Of a stretch of DNA of 64,000 nt, positions 53,085 through 63,850 are shown piece after piece. Location: NCBI RefSeq assembly GCF_964340395.1, contig NC_135554.1:20008592-20072591 (forward strand), written 5' to 3'. Every line of letters starts with the position of its first letter. The first letter of the stretch is position 1. The DNA is from Glandiceps talaboti. Taxonomy: Eukaryota > Hemichordata > Enteropneusta > Spengelidae. The position numbers and the translations under genes are program-made. Below the pieces are notes generated by a model. It saw nothing but the letters and a program-made list of their open reading frames with translations. It did no database searches and was not told where the DNA came from.

Positions 53085-53370
53085 GTTTTTTAAAGCATTT
53101 CCAGAGGAAGTAACCTTGCTGCTTCAAAGTTTGTAAGTAAATCTGAATGTGTATTCCACACAGAGTGAAATTATACTTTCAAATGTTTCAAGTTTAACAC
53201 CAACTGATAATGTTTAAACTGTTTTTCTGAGGAAGTAACCTTTCTGTTTAAAAATAAAATCACAATTTTACTTTACATATGCCAAATTATACATTCCAAA
53301 TGTTTCAAGTTTAAATGTTGTAACAAGCAATGTTTAAACTATTTTCTAAGGAAGTAACCTTTCTGAATGG
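53085..53370. repeat. ~123-bp tandem repeat (3 units)
   Basis: 'gaggaagtaacctt(g/t)ctg' occurs near 53104, 53229 and 53348 (the last as 'aaggaagtaacctttctg'), with shared 'caaatgtttcaagttta' and 'aatgtttaaact' between them. Confidence 0.8.
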
Positions 53371-53470
53371 CAATCAAGATTAAATATTTACTAATGGTAT
53401 CAAGTTGACATGTATTGTGCGTGGTATGTTGAATGATTGATTCCATTATTTAAGCCTGATACCGTGCAAT

Positions 53471-53943
53471 CATTCTACTTTGTTATCCTAGCAAATGACC
53501 TCTTTAGTAGAAAGGTCAGAAAATACTGGGTAATCACGATACTCTGTTATCCTGGCAAATGACCTCTTTAGTAGAAAGGTCAAAAAATACTGGGTAATCA
53601 CTGTACTCTGTTATCCTGGCAAATGACCTCTTTAGTAGAAAGGTCAGAAAATACTGGGTAATCACTATACTGTTATCTTGGCAAATGACCTCTTTTGGAG
53701 TAAGGTCAGAAGATACTGGGTAATCACTATACTCTTATTATCTTGGCAAATGACCCCTTTCGGAGTAAGGTCAGAAGATACTGGGTAATCAGTATACTTT
53801 TTATTCCTGGTAAATGACCTCTTTAGTGGTCATGAGAGGTCAGAAAATACTTGGTAAATGCAATAATCCAGGACTTTATTATTCTTGGCAAATGACCTCT
53901 TTGCCAGTGAGGTCAAAAGATACTCTAGGTAAACACTAAACTC
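53471..53943. repeat. ~64-bp minisatellite with paired TGACCT/AGGTCA
   Basis: About seven units of 'tgttatcctggcaaatgacc', 'tctttagtagaaaggtcaga', 'aaatactgggtaatcac'. Units 1-3 are nearly identical; later ones vary (tggagtaaggtca, gccagtgaggtca). Each has TGACCT then AGGTCA about 11 bases apart within an imperfect palindrome (TGACCTCTTT..AGAAAGGTCA). Confidence 0.9.
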
Positions 53944-55479
53944 CAGGACAAATTGACATTTATATCTGTCACACTTTGTTGTTGACTTGTTTCTTTATTT
54001 TTTGTAAAAAAAAACTAATTCAACCAGAGTCTCCTGTGGTTACACCTCACTTTATCTTACAGCTTCAGTGAAATTAAGTAAACAAGATAACATGATTACA
54101 CCTTGAAAACCAGACTGATCATTATAAATTGTTTATTGTAAGCAAACGTACAGTACCCGGTTCTCAATATGCTATGAAGTTCTGGAAAACGTACCAGAAT
54201 GTTAAATAATTTGATTTTGAAATCTAACAAAAAAGTACAGATACTTGGACAGAAAGACTGATAAAAACCACTGCTATTATGGCATCAAGGTAGTTCCACA
54301 CACATCAAAAATCAACCGACATCATTACACAAAAACGGTTGCCAACACTAAGTTGACTATAATTGTATCAACACGGCTATCAAGCATTCAGCGTATCAAA
54401 ACTAACAATGGCTCAGTCAAATAATTTCTTTCAGTTGTGCATGAGTCAACACAAAGTGTATTTGCAGATAAATTTATTACACAAGCGTGTATCTAACTTT
54501 CTTCAAAATGATAAACCCGAATACAAAATGGACTACATGAAAATTACCAAATGACATTTCTACTCGGTCAAAAAATTCTTCAGAAGCAAATCCCCAATTA
54601 TTTTTGTAATACACTTCCACAATGTTGACAAGTAATCAACAACAATTTGGAATTCACCTCCAAAGAATTTTTTTTTCTGAAATTCACCTTTGAAGATTTT
54701 ATATTTTTTTTTACTAAACGTGAGTAGAAAATTCCATTAATTTTGTAAATACGAAAACAATCCGTAAATACTCTTTTTCATATACCATTAAATGTTTATA
54801 GCTTAATACTTCTTGATCGGCCCACCAATGGTTAGATAACCCATAATACATTTCCAGTCAAAAACTAATTTTAGTTTGAAATGAAAATGCTGTCATGCAA
54901 AATTACTGGGAAAAGATTAATCAAATGTACATTTTCTAGATCTATACGGTTTTTAAAACTGAAAGTACATATCGAATTATTTCGCCATTTATCTGATGTA
55001 ATCTTTTATGTGATTTATAATACATCACTTTACATACATATATCAAAATTCGTCATTATAGATAAAAAAAAGTAATGGTTGCATATATGGTAATCAAAAC
55101 ATTAGAAGCCCCATAATTACATTGACATTTAATGGGAATTTGTGAAAAGTATTATCTTGATAACTATGTCTGAACCCATGGTATTTCAATTGATTAAAGG
55201 ATACCAATTCGATATAATGAGTTTCACTGAACTTATAACAGCTGTAAAAATTAACTATTTCGATTCCAATTCCATGGGGAATATCATATGAAATTGGTCT
55301 AATAACACTATAAATAATAACATTTCGTATCTTTTTATCTCAATTATGTACATTTTTCATTTCTATGCAAACTGCAATTTTATATGATTTTGACATGTAA
55401 TCTACATTTGTGTCTGATGAACAATCCTTTCAATATCCGTAACACTAAGATATCATCCCCGATATTTTCTACACTCAGC
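53944..55479. other. Unassigned AT-rich DNA
   Basis: No gene or repeat supported; 63-64-codon frames at 54363 and 54881 have no context. Confidence 0.4.
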
Positions 55480-56165
55480 TGAAGGAATATAAGAGTGACA
55501 TAAGGGGCCTAAGTCACTCCGAGTGAAGGAATATAAGAGTGACATAAGGAGTCTAAGTCACTATGCGTGAAGGAATATAAGAGTGACATAAGGGGCCTAA
55601 GTCACTATGAGTGAAGGAATATAAGAGTGACATAAGGGGCCTAAGTCACTATGAGTGAAGGAATATAAGAGTGACATAAGGGGCCTAAGTCACTATGAGT
55701 GAAGGAATATAAGAGTGACATAAGGAGTCTAAGTCACTATGAGTGAAGGAATATAAGAGTGACATAAGGGGCCTAAGTCACTATGAGTGAAGGAATATGA
55801 GTGACATAAGGAGTCTAAGTCACTATGAGTGAAGGAATATAAGAGTGACATAAGGGGCCTAAGTCACTATGACTGAAGGAATATAAGAGTGACATAAGGG
55901 GCCTAAGTCACTATGACTGAAGGAATATGAGTGACAAGGGGCCTAAGTCACTATGAGTGAAGGAATGAGTGACATAAGGGGCCTAAGTCACTATGAGTGA
56001 AGGAATATAAGAGTGACATAAGGATTCTAAGTCACTATGAGTGAAGGAATATAAGAGTGACATAAGGGGCCTAAGTCACTATGAGTGAAGGAATGAGTGA
56101 CATACGGAGCCTAAGTCACTATGAGTGAAGGAATGAGTGACATAAGGAGCCTTGTCACTATGAGT
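55480..56165. repeat. 44-bp minisatellite, about 16 units
   Basis: The canonical unit is 'gaaggaatataagagtgaca' + 'taaggggcctaagtcactat' + 'gagt' (44 bases). Length variants lack 'aag' or 'ataag' (about 39 and 34 bases, near 55789, 55917, 55957, 56086 and 56123). A second unit type has 'aaggagtctaag' instead of 'aaggggcctaag'. Within each unit GTGAC and GTCAC face each other around the 'aaggggcct' centre, so each unit can form an imperfect hairpin. It is not translated in any long frame. Confidence 0.95.
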
Positions 56166-57086
56166 CAAAGATTAGTTAAGTGACAAAAAGTTAATCACAC
56201 ATATTTTCTGTCTACATGAAGAAATATAATTTATATAATTATAACCGTTCATGCCAGAACAAAAAAGAGGGAAACTAATGACTGTTCTGAATGTGTTGTT
56301 TGGCTCATTTTTCAAACACAGCAAAATCAATGATGTAGATAAATCAGGTAAATTCTGTACATTCTGTTCAAGCATGTACAACTTGCTTTGCAATGGGTAT
56401 AATTTAAAAATGAACCAAACATGTACAAGCAAAGGTACTGTTTCATTGGTTTTGCTATCCAGCAAAAAAAAATTCTAATTTTCAATATTGTCTTCCACAA
56501 GTTGTCTGATAATCAGTGAGTTATTGCATGATAACAAATACTTTAAGTTCCTATATCAGGTGACAAAAAGGAAACTAGCCAGCTCCTAGGCAGAAAGATA
56601 GCAATTATCAGAAAAGATTACAAGCACTGATGTGAATGTTATCATTCAAGTGTATGTCAGTACAATCTGTTATACCTAAGGTGTTGATAACACCCAGACA
56701 TTTCAATTCAACATTTTATTAATATGATTCATTAGAAAATTCAACTCTATCACAAGAAATAACCTATAATTGAAATATCAACTAAATGTACTTCATTGTT
56801 ATCTGTTTGTTTTTATCACACTCATAACACATGTCATACAAAATAATTGAAACAACACTAAACAGTCAGGGTAGTATGGTGGATCAGCACGGTAACTCAA
56901 GGTAGGACAATGGACATCATAAATACACTGGTTGATATATATTATGGATATTTTACTACATGCAGTATGGTCATTTAAAAATCAGACCTGATCCTTAGGG
57001 AGAGGCCTTACTTAATTCTATGTTCTCATGACCGGACCAACCCTTTATTTCTTCAAGCTGGTGAAATTAAAATAATTGATACCCTC
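56166..57086. other. Unassigned DNA
   Basis: Overlapping sense and antisense frames (56172-56478) have no recognisable motif; nothing else seen. Confidence 0.4.
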
Positions 57087-57487
57087 TAGGCATAAAAAAA
57101 ATTGTGTGGTTCTGATGACATTCAATTTGAAGATAGGTGGGGTAGGTCGATTTTTTATTTTATTTTTTAAAATTACTTTTTTTTTCATATGTAGGTGTCT
57201 AGTTCAGGTAGTTTTGTGTTTCTGTTGTTTTCATATGGTCCGTGTGTTGGTCTCTATGTTATTGGCTTCTTCCCATCAGATGTACAGCCATTACAGATTG
57301 GAAGAACAGTTTTATATTGTCTTTTTCAGTTGATGTCAGTCTCCGCATCCACTATTTCTTGCGAGACTTCACAATTTTTGCGATTTTTTTATTTTTTTCT
57401 CGAATATGTCAAAAATAGTTTACGGTCAGGATTAAAATTAGGTGGGGTCGGGCAACTGGAACCAAACAACTTTTTTTATTTGGCCTT
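57087..57487 (+). mobile_element. MITE family A, longest copy
   Basis: Left 'taggcataaaaaaaattgtg' then TGGTTCTGATGACATTCAAT; right 'ggggtcgggcaactggaacc' then AAACAACT..TTGGCCTTA. About 400 bp. The interior retains every shared block, including 'gtctagttcaggtagttttg', 'atcagatgtacagccattac', 'ttgatgtcagtc' and 'cactatttcttgcgagactt'. It adds 'gtgttggtct' relative to other copies. Confidence 0.85.
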
Positions 57488-58470
57488 ACAAAAATCACGT
57501 CACTATCAGATGGCAATCCACAAATGCATATCTGAGCAAAAATTATAATTTATTGCTGAAATTCAGGAAATTTAATAAAACAAATGGCAATAAGTTTCCT
57601 TCTGACTTGAACTGTCATTTCTAAGTCATTCAGACTGTTAAAAGTATAATTATGAATTGAAAGTATCACCAACATGTACTCCTACACTTCTTACTATACA
57701 AAAAAATTACATCTTCAACCAACCGATCCAAGGTGTTACGATGAGAAACATATCATTACATACTGGTGTCCTAACCTCAGCATAGTCTAACTAACCACAG
57801 GACAGTCACTGCACATGTTGTACAATTGAAAATAGACAATTTGTACAAATTTTACTTCTTTTTACACTTATGATTTTCTTCAGTGTTTTTATACAATTTC
57901 AAATTGACCTTTATCATTGGCGGGGTGGCACAATACTTAACAGCTGTTACATCTTATTACTTTTCATTCCTCAACAAATTTACAAATGAGAATATGATCA
58001 GTATACTAACATTTCATGGAATAACTTTGAATTTGCAAATTTAACACAAATTTCAAATCAGTCTGTAGTTGGTTAAAATTAAGCCAAAAATCACAGTTAG
58101 TGATTGTGTGACATACTTAAATTGTAAGGTACCTGGCATGCTAAAAGCCAGACCTATATGCAACAGCAGACATAATCAAATCAAGTCGTAACAGGTAGGG
58201 TGTACATAAAGAGATTTTTTTAGTCAAGCGTGCAATGGAACTAATGTTGCTTTAAATCTGAATTCAATGATTTACTCCCCACTTAGCACCACCGTTAATA
58301 CCATTATTGTATTTTCTGTTGGTTAAGTGCAAAAACCCCTTAGGATAAATTTCAGGAGTTTGTTCACACCACAGTACATGTAAGTCAGTGAAATTGCTCT
58401 TTTTTACACTACCCTGGTCTGTATGTTTAATGGACCATTGGTTCAGATGCAATCACCATGCTCACATGAA
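57488..58470. other. Unassigned DNA
   Basis: No gene or repeat recognised. Confidence 0.4.
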
Positions 58471-59500
58471 TCACAGACACGGCTCCAAGGATTGTTACAC
58501 CTGCAGACTTGTAAGCACACTCTCGCATGACAAGTATCACATCATGGAATCACAAACATAGTTCAACAGTTTCTTTACATTTACTTTACTGTAGAAAACT
58601 AGTTTAGGCAATGAAATAAGAAATGCAATATGAATCAGTGTCGGCGCTAAGGTTCATTAAATTTATGTCCATGGATACTTCTAGGGCCACTTTCTGATGA
58701 TATAAAGAACTTATCAAAACACATGCACATCACAGACACAGCTTTGAGGTTTTTCACATGTTCCTGTAGACTTCTAGGCGTAATTTCCAATGACATAAGG
58801 AACTTATCAATATACATTTATATTATATACAGGCATCAAAGAGAGAGCTCCAAGGTTTCTTACATTGACTTTTTTGTAGACTTCGAGGCACAGCTTTCTC
58901 AAACCATATGGCACTAATTTTATTATAAAGATAATAGACATACATGTAAAAGACACAGCTGCAAGGTGAAATTACAATGTACATGCATACTCCTGCAGAC
59001 TCTAAGGTGCAGCTTTCTCATGACATAAAAGGAACTTACTACCTATAAAGCACATTAAGTGGCATCACAGATACAGAACTTATCATTACACATATATACT
59101 TTACATAATATATATAGGTATGGATTGCAAAGATACAGCTGCAAGGTGAGTTAACAGTTATACTATGACAAACTTCTATGTACACCTTTCTCATGACATA
59201 TAAATGAACTTATTATATATAATACACATTAAGAGACATCATAGACACAGAACTTATTAATATACAAGTATGATGCATAAATGGCTTTTAAAGAATCACA
59301 GACAGAGCTCCAAGGTTTGTTACTTAATCAGACTTCAAGGAGCATCTTTCGTATGAAATGAGAAACTATATACAATACATGCATGAGACTAGAGGTATCA
59401 CAGACAAAAAACCTATTTCAACAAAAATGTGTATATTATACATGTAGTAGTCGTGGCTAGGCATCACAGACACATCTCCAGGACATAGTGTATCTATACA
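58471..59500. repeat. Long degenerate tandem array (~60-110-bp units)
   Basis: 'atcacagacacagct(c/g)caagg' or a variant recurs near 58471, 58730, 58833, 58949, 59063, 59127, 59234, 59294, 59390 and 59463. In most units it is followed by 'gtt(a/t)ca..tg.agacttc.a.g..cagctttctcatgacat' and 'aacttat.a.tatac'. Units are badly diverged and unequal in spacing, so the array is old. Confidence 0.7.
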
Positions 59501-60135
59501 CAGGTAGAACTTCTATGCACAGTTTCTTCAAAAGAAGCACATGTATTATACATACACTTTACTGCACAATATAGTAAGGTTCATTTATATGTAAACAACA
59601 TTTGTCATTTCAGAAAAATATGACATAATGGCCAGTGTATATTGTCCTAAAATAATGGCACTGAGGTAATATATTACCACTTGTGAACTTAAAAGTTAAA
59701 TTTGGTCCAACTACACAATATTAATCAGGGAGTTTATCTCTGGCGACCATACACATAAAGATAAGGGTAAATATTTTCTACCTTCAAAGTTTGTCTTATG
59801 CATCATATATCAGGTAAATTTTTAATTCATAACTTCATAACACTTTACTTTTGCAGTTGTATTTGAGCCTCGAATGACAGTGTTATTCTTAATTGTCCAT
59901 AGCTATATTTTGTATATTTTTCATTCATAAAATTTACTCTGTTTGTCTTTTATTTCCCTGCAAAGGTTAGTTCAGAAATATAGTTGATGGCATTGCATAT
60001 CAATAAATAATCATTTTAATCATTGCAGATGGTTATAAAATAAAATTCAGGTCTTGTAATATCATGAGCGAGACTGTATGTCAATGGTTGTTAACTGAGA
60101 GGAAAGGAATCTTGAAATTGAAGGTAGATGTATGC

Positions 60136-60602
60136 AGGGGTGCATTCAATTATGCCACCCAGAGAGTCTTGGCTTGGGCAACCAACACACTTGGGAAGCC
60201 TAGGGGCATGCGTCAATGTAATGCATTAGGGGTAACCCAGGAAACCCAAGCGGTACATGTGCATGCATTAAATCTGTGATTCACAATCAATAAATTGGTC
60301 CATCTTACCAAAATATTTTAGACACTTTGAATTTGAAAAGATTTGCTCACAAAATATGGATAGAGCTTCTCAAAATATAATTCTTTCATATCTGATAAAA
60401 GTAACCATATGTGTGTGTCCAGGGCAGGCCAGGTCAGGTCAGGTCAGGTCAGGTCAGGTCAGGTCTTTCCACAAGCTACCCCTGCTTCACAAGGAGAGTT
60501 GACGTGGAGCATCCCAAGCATGACATCATGTAGTAATTGAGTGGAACTTGTGGCAACGTGGGTGCCTTAGGGCTCCCCAGGTGGCATAACTGAATGCACC
60601 CT
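60136..60602. mobile_element. TIR element family C
   Basis: The left end from 60136 reads AGGGGTGCATTCAATTATGC, 'cacccagagagtcttggc', 'ttgggcaaccaacac'. The right end reverse-complemented from 60602 reads AGGGTGCATTCAGTTATGCC, 'acctggggagccctaaggc', 'acccacgttgccac'. Arms of about 55 bp enclose about 360 bp that includes a (GGTCA)n tract. No transposase. The right end abuts repeat D directly. Confidence 0.8.
60422..60467. repeat. (AGGTC)n pentanucleotide tract
   Basis: About eight AGGTC units inside the family C element. They also form direct repeats of the nuclear-receptor-like AGGTCA half-site at 5-bp steps. Confidence 0.95.
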
Positions 60603-60842
60603 AAACAGCTTCCGGGAAACTTTCGGAAATTCTATTCCACTTTGGAAAGGTCTCTTTTTTTGATTGATAAAGGGTTAACAGATATGCTGCTCACTGTAGA
60701 CATATCAAATCATGACATAAACTTGCATTTGACACTTTCATTTTCAAGATTAACCCATGTAAAAAGTTGCCATTTGGCCAAAAAATTGCCCAATTTTTTG
60801 GTATTTGCCAAAATATTGGCCAATATTTTGAGACTTCCCAAA
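60603..60842 (+). repeat. Dispersed repeat D, forward copy
   Basis: Aligns with the reverse complement of 4622-4864 over its length (AAACAGCTT, CTTTCGGAAATTCTATTCCA, 'gacatatcaaatcatgac', 'gacactttcatttt', TTGGCCAAAAAATTGCCCAA). It begins at the exact base where the family C element ends, which suggests element C inserted at or inside a D repeat. Confidence 0.75.
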
Positions 60843-60985
60843 ATATTGGCCAATATTTTGAGACTTCCCAAAATATTGGCCAATATTTTGTGAGTTTGCC
60901 AATATATTGGCCAATATATTTTCAGCTCTCAAATAAACTGCCCAATATATTTTTCCTAAATGAATGTATTTGGTCAATATATTGG
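60777..60985. repeat. Tandem array of an AT-rich palindrome
   Basis: A 30-bp unit ('agacttccca' + AAATATTGGCCAATATTTTG) is present at 60809-60890 with identical copies, preceded and followed by related palindromes (CCAAAAAATTG..CAATTTTTTGG; CCAATATATTGGCCAATATA; TTGGTCAATATATTGG). The palindrome at 60809-60830 is perfect over 22 bases. The reverse copy at 4.6 kb has only one such motif, so the array expanded after the two D copies separated (inference). Confidence 0.9.
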
Positions 60986-61061
60986 TTTCCTTTAAACAAT
61001 TTTACCATTTTGTCCCCAGAGTTACAAAATTTACTACTTGTAACATGTTTTAGTCGAGGTA

Positions 61062-61688
61062 TGTAAAGGTACTTAAAATGTTAAACTGAGACCATGAACT
61101 GAGAGTCTCAGTTGCAAAAAAATAGCCATCTGAGACTAGTCTCAGTTTGCCAGTCTCAAATGGCAAAAAAAACTTCCATGGTTAGAGTGTTTAATATGTT
61201 CTTAGGATTTCGATACTTGTTTGTGTTTGTATTGTAATCAATGTTGCCTTCCATACATACCTTTTGTTATTCTGTGTATATGGTGTCAACTCTTTCTTTT
61301 GTGTAGTTATCATGTGATCTGTATGTGTAGTTTACTAAGCCTTTGTTTTGTTTCTAGCATGGATGTATTCATAGACCCTTATGATGTATTAGGGATGCAT
61401 CTATGTTACTTGTAATGTTTGTTGTCATTACAATCTTTGGTAAATTTTCAGTCTCAATAGTATACATGTAGTGTGACATCATGAATTTTTGTGAACTGAA
61501 ACTATTCTCAGATAGACTTTTTTAAATCTGGGACTGAAGTTCATGGCAAACCGAGACTGGTCTCGGATATGGATGGCTATTTTTGGCAACTGAGACTCAG
61601 TTCATGGTCTCAGCATGTCACACCCAGTCCCTCCAGGTGGGTGGAGGGACTGTGTCTCAGTTTAATGTTTTACATGTAGGTACTTTGT
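61062..61688. mobile_element. TIR element family E
   Basis: Outer ends 'aaggtacttaaaatgttaaa' + CTGAGAC (left) and, reverse-complemented, 'aaagtacctacatgtaaaac' + 'attaaactgagac' (right) are inverted repeats. Inner arms also pair: left 'gaccatgaactgagagtctc' + 'agttgcaaaaaaatagccat' against right 'gaccatgaactgagtctcag' + 'ttgccaaaaatagccat'. A perfect 10-bp stem, CAGTCCCTCC (61625-61634) with GGAGGGACTG (61643-61652), sits between the inner and outer right arms. The ~390-bp centre has no recognised gene. Confidence 0.8.
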
Positions 61689-63232
61689 GTACCATTACAT
61701 ACCTCTTTATTCATTATATTTTAAACTCATTACTTAATTGCAGTTTTACTTTTCAAACACAACTAATAGCTCCCTTTCAAAGCCAGGCACTGCACTGTTG
61801 TGTGTTTTTAATCCCAGTAAAGCTCGAGACTTGACATTTTTTTACAGCTCATTTTAAAAGATAGCCACTAGGCCAATGGGTCCATGTTCAAGATGGCCAC
61901 AAGCTTATGCTCCATGTTCAACTACAACGGCTTGCCGTATGTGGACCATCTTGTGTGAATAGTTTAAATCTTAAAGGTATCTCAGACATGCAGACATGTT
62001 TACAAAACTAATTTATTTGAATGTTGACAGTTTCTTCTAATAATGTACAGAGTTTATACACATTGTGATTGTGACGTCCTATATGTAATATCTCTGGATA
62101 AATTCTCAGGATTGGGGTTGGAGAACTACTAAACATTTTGCATCGGAACTTAGGGAAGGGTTTGCCTGTGATCAGTGATAGTGGTAACATTTACCTGTTA
62201 CCAGTGAATATCACTTTGATGACAAAAAAATTTCATTTGTCCTTAAAACAGAGAGGAATTATTTTGATTCTGATGGCTAATTGAAAGATGAATATTTTGA
62301 CCATGTATCTGGTACTATGAGGAAACATTTAGTCAACATCACAAAAATATTGGCAATTTGCTGAAATCTACTGACAATCTGAATAGCTGTTGGTGAATGG
62401 TAAACTAAATAACTATCGATTTGCTTGGAAAAATCATGGAAGTATAACCCACTACCTGGGATATCCCTAAACTCTTGTTCTTTGTTGAAAATTATCAACA
62501 TGACAAAAGAGTGACAGTCACCCTTGTATTCAGATTGTAGCAATGTTTGTATGTACTTTACTTTTGCACTCACAATGATAACACAACATTGTAACAGTCA
62601 CCTTGCAGCTTGGCTTCAATACAAGTATGTTCTGTCACAGACAAGGAACACATGTGCTGCATGTCTGTGGTTCGATCTGTGTGTCACAAACCGTACCCCT
62701 TTCTACCTCAAGTTGTCTTGGCCAGTAGATGTTGTCTCTCTTGCATGATCATATAAATGTATCTGTAAGTGAAGCAAGTCACGTCATTTCTGACATATTT
62801 AATATTTCATGGGTGCACCATTGAAATTTTTTCTTACTCAGATATGTGTATAGGGCTGAAAAGTATATTTTACGGCTATAGTTACCAGAATTCCCTAAAT
62901 GTTGTTTTCAAATCAATTAAAAAAAAATTTGCATTTTGTCAGGACAAGAAACACTCTGTGCTGAATGCTTTGTTAACAAATGGCATGAATGCTACATTTG
63001 GAAATAATTAGCACACTGTCATTGGGTATAAAACATGGCCAACTTAATACAAAATATGTAAATAGTATGCAAATGAGCATTTTCCAAATATGATTTAATG
63101 ACCTGACAGTGTTACGTAATCATGATAAAATATCCTGAGATTATCACAGTCTACATGTCATAATCTGCAAAAGCAGCATACTAGTGCTTGATCGAAAACC
63201 ATCGCGTCATGTTCTAGTCTTCAAATGCTTAG
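61689..63232. other. Unassigned DNA
   Basis: Frames of 60-98 codons occur on both strands between 62.0 and 63.0 kb but overlap and show no family motif. The segment just upstream of 63233 would hold a promoter if the candidate exon is real; I see no clear TATA or initiator element. Confidence 0.35.
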
Positions 63233-63337
63233 ATGGCAATGTTAACATCGTATGGCACGTCAATGGAAAGAAGGAAAACTTGCCCTAGTGGAAATGTCAC
63301 TTTGATACAGAGTGGAAGTGAAAGTTCCGAGATTGTG
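63233..63337 (+). CDS. Candidate first coding exon, function unknown (partial)
   Basis: 35 codons open from ATG at 63233, with a stop codon immediately upstream in frame and further in-frame ATGs at codons 3 and 11. The segment ends at GTG followed by GTAAGTG (63338 on), a consensus 5' splice donor, leaving a phase 0 intron. The predicted peptide is hydrophilic and balanced, e.g. MERRKTCPSG then NVTLIQSGSESSEIV, unlike the repeat-derived frames elsewhere. If the donor is unused the frame continues only 11 more codons. No signal peptide, domain or family is recognised; a chance ORF is still possible. Confidence 0.3.
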
Positions 63338-63678
63338 GTAAGTGTAGCTCTATCATTTTGGAAAGTTAATTGATTTCTCTGTTGTGAATGTTATTGTCAA
63401 TAGAAATTTTACATCCATCCTTGGAGTAATTAATTACTCAAAGATACATCTATGCTGACCAAAGATGATTTGCTACTCAATTTCCAGACTCCACATATAA
63501 TGGTTGATTTTCAAGTGAAGATGGTAATTTTATGGTAACATGTCATTGTCCAAAACGTGTGAACAGTAAGCATTCTACTGTGGAGTGGCCTTGCATTTCA
63601 TTTGTTTTCTCAAAATGTTGAACTAATCACAGACAACTAAGAAGTTAGTTGTGTAGCAGTCTTTGTTGTTTGCTTTAG

Positions 63679-63850
63679 AGGTGCTTCCTTATCGAACCTT
63701 CAATTACTCTTGGAAGGATGTGACCCCAACCCATTTTTACCGGTAAAAACTGAAACTTCTAGCATAGGCAGTGGATCACCTTTGTCCATAAAATATATGC
63801 TAGACCCCTCAGGCTATTTTTCTCATTATGATGGCTACCAAAGGTTGCCA
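63679..63850 (+). CDS. Candidate internal coding exon, function unknown (partial)
   Basis: A pyrimidine-rich acceptor (ttgttgtttgctttag) ends at 63678. One frame is open from there through 63921, and a donor-like CCA|GTAAGG occurs at 63850/63851. The peptide is not low-complexity: segments LEGCDPNPFLPVKTETSSIG and SPLSIKYMLDPSGYFSHYDG. The incoming intron would be phase 2 and the outgoing one phase 0, so it does not join in frame with 63233-63337; another exon or another gene would be required. No family recognised. Confidence 0.3.

Noticed and set aside
60064-60279. 71-codon frame with less AT-rich codons
   Set aside because: Its 3' two thirds are the left arm of TIR element C, so the composition reflects the transposon.
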